DNA of 64,000 nt from Alphaproteobacteria bacterium (GTDB lineage Bacteria > Pseudomonadota > Alphaproteobacteria > DSM-16000 > Inquilinaceae). This document shows positions 17,989-24,948 of this stretch, one piece after another (position 1 is the stretch's first letter; every line of letters begins with the position of its first letter). The notes beneath the pieces were generated by a model. The model did not search any database and was not told the origin of the DNA. It was given only the letters and a program-made list of their open reading frames with translations. Where the stretch lies: assembly GCA_028284045.1 (NCBI GenBank), contig JANQSN010000013.1:1-64000 (forward strand), given 5' to 3'. The position numbers and the translations under genes were made by a program.

Positions 17989-19581
17989 ATGCCCGCCAAG
18001 CCCCGCGTGCTCATCGCCGACAAGATGAGCCCGGCCGCCGCCGCCGTCTTCCGCACGCGCGGGGTCGACTGCGACGAACGCACGGATCTGAGCCCGGAGG
18101 AACTGAAGGCCACGCTGGGCGACTATGACGGGCTGGCGATCCGCTCCGCCACCAAGGCGACCGGCGACGTGCTGGCCGCGCCCGGCCGGCTGAAGGTGAT
18201 CGGCCGCGCCGGGATCGGCGTCGACAATGTCGACGTGCCGGCGGCCACGGCGCAGGGCATCGTGGTGATGAACACGCCCTTCGGCAACGCCATCACCACG
18301 GCGGAGCACGCGCTGGCGATGATGCTCGCGCTCGCCCGCCAGATCCCCCAGGCCAACGCCTCGACCCATGCCGGCAAGTGGGAGAAGTCCCGCTTCATCG
18401 GCGTGGAACTGACCGGCAAGACGCTGGGCCTGATCGGCTGCGGCAATATCGGCTCGATCGTCGCGGAGCGCGCGCGCGGGCTGAAGATGCGGGTGATCGC
18501 CCACGACCCCTTCCTATCGGCGGAGCGGGCGCGCGACATCGGCGTGGAGCGGGTGGAGCTGGCCGAGCTTTACCGCCGCGCCGACCTGATCAGCCTGCAT
18601 GTGCCTAAGACCGACAGCACCGCCGGCATGATCAACGCCGCCGCGCTGGCGCAGATGAAGCCGGGCGTGCGCCTGGTCAACTGCGCGCGCGGCGGGCTGA
18701 TCGTCGAGGCCGACCTGAAGGCCGCACTGGATGCCGGCGACGTGGCGGGTGCGGCGCTCGACGTCTTCGCGGAGGAGCCGGCGCGCGACAACCCGCTGTT
18801 CGGCCATCCGCGCGTCGTCTGCACGCCGCATCTCGGCGCGTCGACCACCGAGGCGCAGGAGAACGTGGCGCTGCAGGTGGCCGAGCAGATGGCCGACTAC
18901 CTGACCACCGGCGCCGTCGCCAATGCGCTGAACATGCCCTCCGTCACCGCGGAGGAGGCGCCGATCCTCGGGCCCTATCTCAGGCTGGCCGAGCAGCTCG
19001 GCGCCTTCGCCGGCCAGATCACCGAAACCGGGATCAGCGCGGTGGAGCTGGAGTACGCGGGCCATGTGGCAACGCTGAACACGCGGCCGATTACGGCGGT
19101 CGCGCTGGCCGGGCTGATGCGCCCGGTGCTGGAGACCGTCAACATGGTCTCCGCACCGGCGCTGGCGAAGGAGCGCGGCATCCATATCAGCGAGGTGAAG
19201 CGCGAGCAGGCCGGCGGCTTTCAGACCACCTTCCGGCTGACCGTGGAGACCGAGCGGCGGCGGCGTTCGGTCGCCGGCACGCTGTTCGACGGCCAGCGGC
19301 CGCGCCTGGTGGAGATCGAAGGCGTGCCGCTGGAGGCGGAAGCCAGCGAGAACATGCTGTTCCTGCGCAATCTCGACCGGCCGGGACTGATCGGCCGGCT
19401 GGGCAGCGTGCTCGGCGAGGCCGGGGTCAACATCGCCAGCTTCCATCTCGGCCGGCAGGCGCAAGGCGAAGAAGCCGTGGCTCTGGTCGCGATTGACGAG
19501 CCGTTGCCCGACGACGTCATGCAAACCGTTTGCAGCCTGCCCAACGTCGTCTCGCTTAAGGCGTTGAAGCTGCCGGTGTAA
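17989..19581 (+). CDS. serA: D-3-phosphoglycerate dehydrogenase
   Basis: 530 residues, the long SerA type. The NAD-binding domain has GLIGCGNIGSIVAERA; catalytic residues lie in NCARGGLIVE (Arg), FAEEPARDNPL (Glu) and CTPHLGAST (His). An intervening allosteric substrate-binding domain precedes a C-terminal ACT domain (FLRNLDRPGLIGRLGSVL...NIASFHLGR), which suggests serine feedback inhibition. It oxidises 3-phosphoglycerate to 3-phosphohydroxypyruvate. GAGGA sits upstream of the ATG. A GC-rich hairpin (GCCGCCTGCGGC) directly after the stop may end transcription. Confidence 0.97.
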   Translation: MPAKPRVLIADKMSPAAAAVFRTRGVDCDERTDLSPEELKATLGDYDGLAIRSATKATGDVLAAPGRLKVIGRAGIGVDNVDVPAATAQGIVVMNTPFGNAITTAEHALAMMLALARQIPQANASTHAGKWEKSRFIGVELTGKTLGLIGCGNIGSIVAERARGLKMRVIAHDPFLSAERARDIGVERVELAELYRRADLISLHVPKTDSTAGMINAAALAQMKPGVRLVNCARGGLIVEADLKAALDAGDVAGAALDVFAEEPARDNPLFGHPRVVCTPHLGASTTEAQENVALQVAEQMADYLTTGAVANALNMPSVTAEEAPILGPYLRLAEQLGAFAGQITETGISAVELEYAGHVATLNTRPITAVALAGLMRPVLETVNMVSAPALAKERGIHISEVKREQAGGFQTTFRLTVETERRRRSVAGTLFDGQRPRLVEIEGVPLEAEASENMLFLRNLDRPGLIGRLGSVLGEAGVNIASFHLGRQAQGEEAVALVAIDEPLPDDVMQTVCSLPNVVSLKALKLPV

Positions 19582-19822
19582 TGCGGGCAGCCGCCTGCGG
19601 CGCGGCGATTGAACCCTTGTTCCGCCTGTCCGCGTCCCGCACAGTGGCGGGGCTGCGGCGACAGGGAGGAAATGGCGGTCCAATGCGCCATCGAAGGGTC
19701 GTCCGCGGCGGGCGGCGGTGTTGAGCGGCCAAGATCGCAAGACGCAGACGCCCAACGACAATCGGCGCGCGCTCCCGGGATGGGGGCTCAACGATCATGG
19801 ACCGCCCCACAAGGACTGCCCG

Positions 19823-20014
19823 ATGGACAGCGAATCGCCCATTCAGCTCAGCTCGATCGAAGCGCGCGTGCTGATCCAGGCCGCGGAGCTGGCGCTCGAT
19901 CACGACCGCCAGGCCAGCGTCTTCTATGCCGAGCACAAATCGGCCCTGCGCCGCGCCGTTCGCAAGATCGAAGACGCGCTGGGGACTTGCCCGGAGATTG
20001 CCGAGAGCGACTGA
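19823..20014 (+). CDS. small hypothetical protein, 63 residues
   Basis: The ATG at 19823 has AAGGA six bases upstream, a better ribosome-binding site than most genes here. The product is mostly helical and acidic at both ends, with a basic middle (HKSALRRAVRKIEDAL). No membrane segment or Cys motif is seen and I do not recognise a family. It lies between serA and the convergent histidine kinase and is followed by a 27-bp hairpin. Probably real, on the start signal and amphipathic composition. Confidence 0.55.
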   Translation: MDSESPIQLSSIEARVLIQAAELALDHDRQASVFYAEHKSALRRAVRKIEDALGTCPEIAESD

Positions 20015-20069
20015 TCGCCGGCGCGGCCGAGCCTGCAAGACCGGCGCGCGTAGGGGCTCACCCGAACCC

Positions 20070-20128
20070 GACTGCCTCCCACCCGTCATGCCCGCACGCG
20101 ATGCGGGCATGACGGGTGGGAGGCAGTC
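20070..20128. repeat. perfect 27-bp inverted repeat, 5-base loop
   Basis: The arms 20070-20096 and 20102-20128 are exact reverse complements with loop CGCGA. The inner part, ATGCCCGCA/TGCGGGCAT, resembles a motif common in dispersed palindromic repeats of alphaproteobacteria, and a half-copy (GTGCGGGCATGACA) recurs about 60 bases on, near 20180. It lies between convergent genes. It may act as a bidirectional terminator although no T-run follows. Confidence 0.9.
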
Positions 20129-20247
20129 GTCTTGGCGCCCTCGCTCAACCCCATTCGCTCAACCGGACAGCCGTGCATCAAGTGCGGGCATGACAAGCCT
20201 TTGGGGGCGTAGAGAGGACCAACGGAGAAGGCGGCGGACGCCGTCCC

Positions 20248-21804
20248 TCAGATCGGGCGGCCGAGCCGGCGGCCCGGCGGCAGCGCGGGATCGCTGGCCG
20301 GCAGGGTCACGGTGATGGTGGTGCCGCGGCCCGGCTCGCTGTCGATGGTCATGCGCCCGTTGAGATAACCGACCAGCCGCCGGCAGATGGCGAGACCCAG
20401 GCCGAGGCCGTCGGCGGCGTGCAGCGGGGAATGGGCAGGGCGCTCGAACGCTTCCTCCACCCGGGCCAGCGCCTCCGGCTCGATGCCGCGGCCGGTGTCG
20501 CGGATGATCACCAGCGTCTCCGCCGCCTCGCCGACCACCGCAACCTCCACCCGGCCGCCGCGATGGGTGTACTTGATCGCGTTGTCGATCAGGTTGTGCA
20601 GCACACGCCGCAGCGCCGGTTCGTCGCCGGCGACCGGCCTCGGCGAGTCGTCCAGGGTCAGCACCAGTTCCACACCCGCCTCTGTCGCCTTGTCGGCGAA
20701 GGCGTCGACGGCGAGCTGGGCCTCTCGGTCGACCCGGATGCGCAGCGACTCCAGCATCGCCGCGTCGCTCTGCAGCGCGGAAAAATCCAAAATCTCGCCG
20801 ATCAGCTTGAACAGGCGCAGCGCGCTGACATGGATATCGCGGGCGTAGTTGGCGTAGCGGGTATCGCCGACCGGTCCGTGCAGCTCCGACTTCAGCACCT
20901 CCGCGAAGCCGATGATGGCGTTCAGCGGCGTACGCAGCTCATGGCTCATCGAGGCCAGGAACCGGCCCTTCGACAGGCTGCTCTCCCGCGCGTCGATCAG
21001 CGCGCGTTCCAGCTCCTCGTTCTGGTCGCGCAGCGTGGTCAGCGCCTGGCTCAACCGCAGCTCCGACCGGTGGGCGCGCTGCAGCGTGGCGATCTGGTGG
21101 GAGATGTCGGTGCCGCTGCCGCGATAGCCGAGGAACGCGCCGCTGTCCTGGTCGAACACCGGCACGCCGCTGACCAGATGCGTCAGCGTCGAGCCGTCCG
21201 GCCGCTCGATGACGAAGTCGAGATCGCGGAACGGCTGGCGGGACCGGAACACGGCCAGCTCGCTCAGCCGTTCGGCGTCCTGCTCGACCAGGCGGCCCAG
21301 CGTGCCGAGATCCTTGCCGAGCAGCGAGACCGTCGGCCGGCCGAGCATCGCGCCCAAGCGGTCGGAGACGAAGGTCAGCTCCCCCGACGCCGTCACCTCC
21401 CACACCCAGTCGGCCGCGCAGGACAGGAAGTCGCGCAGCCGCTCCTCCGCCTGATGGGCGCGCTCGATGCGGTCGACCCAGGCGGTGATGTCGTCGACCA
21501 GCACGATGAACAGGGCATCGCTGCCCGACGTCGTCGCCAGCGGCAGGCAGGTCAGGTCGACCGCGCCATGTTCCTCGTCCAGCGTGACGCGGGCGCACAT
21601 CAGCCCGCCGCCATTGGTGCGCGCCAGCGCGTCGCCGACCTGGGCGCGGAAGGCGGCGAGCCGGCCGTTGCTCTCGTCCTCCAGATCGGCGATCTGCAGA
21701 AGCTGGCGGAACGGCCCGTTGGAGAACAGAAGGTTGGCGCCCGCGTCGAGGATCGTCAGCGGCGGCATGGCGATATCGAGCAGCCGGGCGACGTCGCCGC
21801 TCAT
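20248..21804 (-). CDS. PAS-domain sensor histidine kinase (hybrid receiver absent)
   Basis: 518 residues, no membrane helix, so probably cytosolic. Two PAS-like regions (about 15-120 and 125-250; the second has 'GYRGSGTDISHQ') lead by a coiled coil to HisKA with SMSHELRTPLNAIIG and an HATPase domain with NLIDNAIKYTHRGG, DTGRGIE and GLGLGLAICRRL. The ATG at 21804 was chosen because GGGGAGGG lies just upstream. A longer in-frame ATG at 21888 would overlap the upstream DUF2336 gene and add a low-complexity stretch. The partner regulator is not adjacent. Confidence 0.9.
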   Translation of the reverse strand: MSGDVARLLDIAMPPLTILDAGANLLFSNGPFRQLLQIADLEDESNGRLAAFRAQVGDALARTNGGGLMCARVTLDEEHGAVDLTCLPLATTSGSDALFIVLVDDITAWVDRIERAHQAEERLRDFLSCAADWVWEVTASGELTFVSDRLGAMLGRPTVSLLGKDLGTLGRLVEQDAERLSELAVFRSRQPFRDLDFVIERPDGSTLTHLVSGVPVFDQDSGAFLGYRGSGTDISHQIATLQRAHRSELRLSQALTTLRDQNEELERALIDARESSLSKGRFLASMSHELRTPLNAIIGFAEVLKSELHGPVGDTRYANYARDIHVSALRLFKLIGEILDFSALQSDAAMLESLRIRVDREAQLAVDAFADKATEAGVELVLTLDDSPRPVAGDEPALRRVLHNLIDNAIKYTHRGGRVEVAVVGEAAETLVIIRDTGRGIEPEALARVEEAFERPAHSPLHAADGLGLGLAICRRLVGYLNGRMTIDSEPGRGTTITVTLPASDPALPPGRRLGRPI

Positions 21805-21865
21805 CGCGCCCTCCCCCCGCCGCGAACCGGCGGCGACGCCTGTGCCTGCGCGGGCCCGAAGCGGC

Positions 21866-23047
21866 TCATCGGGCGAGTCCGGGGCCATCGGCGGTCACCG
21901 TCTCGGAAAGGCGGACACGGTCCATGCGCTCGACGGCGTCGAGATAATCCGGGTGACGCCGCCAGAAGGCCAGCATCCGCTGCGCGCGATCCGGCCGGGT
22001 CTGCTCGAACAACGTCATCAGCGATTCCAGGCGCCGCGGCGCCACCGTCGCCCCGCCGCGTCCGCCCGACGACATCAGCAGGTAGAGCGTGCCGAAATCG
22101 GAACGTTCGATCCGGCAGGCACGGCAGAGGATCGCCAGGCTCTCACCGTCGCCGTCCAGCACGATCCGCCGGGCGACCGGCGACGGCAGCCGGGCGAACC
22201 GCGCCAGCGCCTCCACGAACACCGGGACCCGGCCGGTGCGCAACAGCCGGATCAGCAGCGCCGGCGTCACGCGCTCCTGCTCACCCAGCGAGGTTGCCAG
22301 CCGCCCGGCGGCGATCCCCAACCCCTCGCCGCTGCCGGCCGCGGGGGGCGGCCGCTCGGCCAGATCGAGGCTGGAGCCTTCCAGCGCGTCGTCGAGGTCC
22401 TCGTGACGGATCGGAAAGCGCTGCAGGATGAACCGGCGCAGCGCCGCACCGACATGCCAGTAGAGCTTCATCGCCAGCCCCGCCGGCAGGTCGGCGCGCG
22501 ACAGCAGCGGGCGTTGGAAGCGGTCGACATGCTGCGCTTCCGCGACGAGATAGTGCATCGCCGCATCGGACAGCGTGGCGGAGGCATTGCCCAACAGGCC
22601 CTCGATGACATCGCCGTCGCCGGTCGCCACCAGGGCGTCGCTGACCGCCGCACTCAAAGACTGGCGCAGCGCGATGGCCAAGTGGTGCTCGCGCCCCCGT
22701 TGGCGAATCACCTCGATCAGGTCGGGATCGCGCATCACCTCGCTGTGCATCAGGATCGGCCGGGCGATCTCGATATCGTCGTTGGCGAGCAGGGTGACCA
22801 GCTCGCGCGGCGCCTCGTCGATTCGGGACAGCCGCTCCGCGACTTCGCGGCGTACGGCCATCTCTACTTCCTGGACGAGATCACCAAGTATTCCGACGAT
22901 CAGCGATCGTTCACGATCGCTCAGCCGCGCGTCATCGCGCAGGAAAAGATCGCAGACACTTTCGAACAACAACTCACGGCTCTCGCGGCGCCTGTCTTGC
23001 GCGAGATTAAGCAGGTCCACGATCCCATCGTCGTCTTCCAGGGCCAT
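21866..23047 (-). CDS. DUF2336 domain-containing protein
   Basis: 393 residues, largely helical. It has repeated 'VRREVAERLSRIDEAPRELVTLLANDDIEIARPIL' style units of the HEAT-like kind seen in DUF2336 proteins, followed by 'LSDAAMHYLVAEAQ' and a C-terminal 'RACRIERSDFGTLYLLMSS' segment. The family is largely confined to alphaproteobacteria; the function is unknown, and members often neighbour signalling genes. Here it lies 61 bases upstream of a histidine kinase gene on the same strand, so co-transcription is likely and a scaffold or regulatory role in that pathway is plausible. Confidence 0.87.
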   Translation of the reverse strand: MALEDDDGIVDLLNLAQDRRRESRELLFESVCDLFLRDDARLSDRERSLIVGILGDLVQEVEMAVRREVAERLSRIDEAPRELVTLLANDDIEIARPILMHSEVMRDPDLIEVIRQRGREHHLAIALRQSLSAAVSDALVATGDGDVIEGLLGNASATLSDAAMHYLVAEAQHVDRFQRPLLSRADLPAGLAMKLYWHVGAALRRFILQRFPIRHEDLDDALEGSSLDLAERPPPAAGSGEGLGIAAGRLATSLGEQERVTPALLIRLLRTGRVPVFVEALARFARLPSPVARRIVLDGDGESLAILCRACRIERSDFGTLYLLMSSGGRGGATVAPRRLESLMTLFEQTRPDRAQRMLAFWRRHPDYLDAVERMDRVRLSETVTADGPGLAR

Positions 23048-23382
23048 ACGCCCGGCACTCCGTCACGACCCCCTGTGCGGTGCAACCGTTCGCACCGGGT
23101 TTCGCTGGTGTCGGGGCAGCCACGCCGCTCGGTGCCGCGGCCGCCGACGATGCTGCCCCGCAGCGGCCGAATCAATAGAACCGTGTCGGTTTACCGGAAT
23201 CCTGTAAAGGGTGATCTGCTAAAAAGTGTCGATCATTCCAGGTCGGCGCGATCGCAAGGACTCGTGACCGGTCGATCCATGAACTTCGAGGGCGCAGGGC
23301 TTGCGCCTTATCTGAGACCTGTCGCCTGGCGCACAATCATATATCGACTCGACCGTGGGACGTCGGCCCACAATTGGCGAGA
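23048..23382. other. 335-base intergenic region upstream of the DUF2336 gene
   Basis: No gene was found. The stretch 23175-23382 is visibly richer in A and T than its surroundings (for example CTAAAAAGTG and CAATCATATATCG). It holds the likely promoter of the DUF2336-kinase pair, but I could not fix a -35/-10 pair. It also follows the end of the pentapeptide gene of the kai/tre run, so it marks the end of that run. Confidence 0.5.
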
Positions 23383-23988
23383 TTAGCTCTTCGGATTGGG
23401 CAAAACGCAGCCCAGCACAGCATGCAGTGTCACCGGATCGATGATGCAGCCGCGAAGATTGGCGCGCCACAGGTCGGCCCCGTCGAGGACGGCGCCGATG
23501 AAACGGCTATCGCGCAGGTCGCTGTCGGACAGATCGGCCTCGGTCAGCCGTGCCCCGGTGAAGTCGGCACCGATCATCGTCGCCGCGGACAGGTTGGTGC
23601 GCTCCAGGACCGCTCCGGCGAAGCCGACGCCCGTCAGATCGGCCTGCGAGAGATCGGCATCCGTCAGATCGACGCCGGTAAGGTCAAGCTCGCTCAAGTC
23701 CAAGCCGGACAGATCGGCGCGCCGGCCGTCCGCCTCGCCGCGCAGCCAGGCATGGTGGCCGGCCAGCGCGCGCAGCAGATGGCGCCGCTTCGCCGACTGG
23801 TCCTTCGCCTCTTCCGCTTCGGCGGTGCTGCGGTCGACGATGCGGGTGTTGCTGGGCAGCCGCGCGCACAGATAGCGCACGCGAAGCTGACGCCGGGCCT
23901 CCTGCTCGCTCTTGGCGACGATCTCGCCGATCTCGGGCGGGGCGCCGGGATGCAAACGCAGCTCGTAGAGATAGGTGTGGGCAGTCAT
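23383..23988 (-). CDS. pentapeptide-repeat protein
   Basis: 201 residues. Residues 1-90 are a mixed domain (TYLYELRLHPGAPP..., then a helical KDQSAKRRHLLRALAGHH). About residues 92-185 are roughly eighteen tandem five-residue units of the A(D/N)LxX type, such as ADLSG LDLSE LDLTG VDLTD, which form a right-handed square beta-helix. The domain serves in protein binding, as in DNA-gyrase mimics, but no target can be named. ATG 23988 was preferred over an upstream ATG at 24054. It is the last gene of the co-directional kai/tre run, 72 bases after the degenerate regulator. Confidence 0.85.
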   Translation of the reverse strand: MTAHTYLYELRLHPGAPPEIGEIVAKSEQEARRQLRVRYLCARLPSNTRIVDRSTAEAEEAKDQSAKRRHLLRALAGHHAWLRGEADGRRADLSGLDLSELDLTGVDLTDADLSQADLTGVGFAGAVLERTNLSAATMIGADFTGARLTEADLSDSDLRDSRFIGAVLDGADLWRANLRGCIIDPVTLHAVLGCVLPNPKS

Positions 23989-24060
23989 CGCACCGGGGTG
24001 TGGCTGGAGGGAGGGGAGGCACCGGCCGGCAGGCGCGCCGGCGCGGCCGGCCAACGAGCG

Positions 24061-24870
24061 CTACAACAGGAAGTGGTAGCTGAGCGCGGCGGCGAGGTCG
24101 TCGCCGAAGCGCTCGTTCTTGCGGATCACCGGGATGTGCTGGGGCAACGTGTTCAGCGTCTCGTTGCCCTTCGACAGGCTGGTGATCACGGCCACGGGAA
24201 TGTTGCGGGTTTCCGGCATGTGGGTCAGCGCCATGGCGAGATCCAACCCCGACAGGCCGGGCATCACCGCGGAGATGATCATCATGTCGGGCTTGGTGTG
24301 CACCGCATGCTCCAGGGCGGCGACGGTCGAGGTGCACAGGCCGACCCGATAGCCGCAGGCCTGCAGCTCGCGCGCGACGAACCGGGTCTGGGCGCCGTGC
24401 AGCATAACCAGCATGACCTCGACGGCGCGGATCTCGATTTCGTCGAAATCCTTCTCGCGCGGCCGCGCCGGCAGCGTCCGGACGATCTCCGCCGGGTTGC
24501 TGTCGGTGGAGATGGCGCCTTCGCCGATGTCGCTGATCGTATCGAGATAGATGCGGATGTCGCCGACCCGCGCCGCCGTCAGGGCATCGATGGCGGAGGT
24601 GTAGTCCTCCAACCGGGCCGCCACCACCTCCAGCAGCGTCAGGCCGAAGTTATGGGCCTGACCCTTGATGGCGAAGGCGAACCGGCGGATCGGGTCGAGC
24701 GGCGCCTCCTCGTTCAAGCCGTCGGCCAAGCCGCGCGCACCGTCGACGGTGTCGGCGACGAAATCGCCCATCATGTTCTGGACGAGGCCCAGCGCGGCGC
24801 CGGCGTAGATGCCCTGAGAGACGGTGGTAACGGCCATGGCAGAGGTTCCGGATGCAACCTTCGATGGCAT
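24061..24870 (-). CDS. degenerate response-regulator protein with HPt-like N-terminal region
   Basis: 269 residues. About 60-115 is helical with 'FAIKGQAHNFGL' (His73), similar to a histidine-phosphotransfer helix. About 150-265 is a receiver-like fold: VEVMLVMLHGAQ, then PDMMIISAVMPGLSGLDLA, then IPVAVITSLSKG. The normal phospho-acceptor Asp is Ser200, and the acidic pair after the first strand is also lost (LHGA). It therefore cannot take phosphate at the usual place and probably works by binding. The start is uncertain, with a second ATG at 24837. It lies 78 bases after treY on the same strand. Confidence 0.75.
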   Translation of the reverse strand: MPSKVASGTSAMAVTTVSQGIYAGAALGLVQNMMGDFVADTVDGARGLADGLNEEAPLDPIRRFAFAIKGQAHNFGLTLLEVVAARLEDYTSAIDALTAARVGDIRIYLDTISDIGEGAISTDSNPAEIVRTLPARPREKDFDEIEIRAVEVMLVMLHGAQTRFVARELQACGYRVGLCTSTVAALEHAVHTKPDMMIISAVMPGLSGLDLAMALTHMPETRNIPVAVITSLSKGNETLNTLPQHIPVIRKNERFGDDLAAALSYHFLL

Positions 24871-24948
24871 GAGCGGGATCGCGAGCGGCCAACGATCGCT
24901 CCCCGCCGGTTAAGGATTGGATAATGGCGCCGCCGGGTCGGCGGGCCG

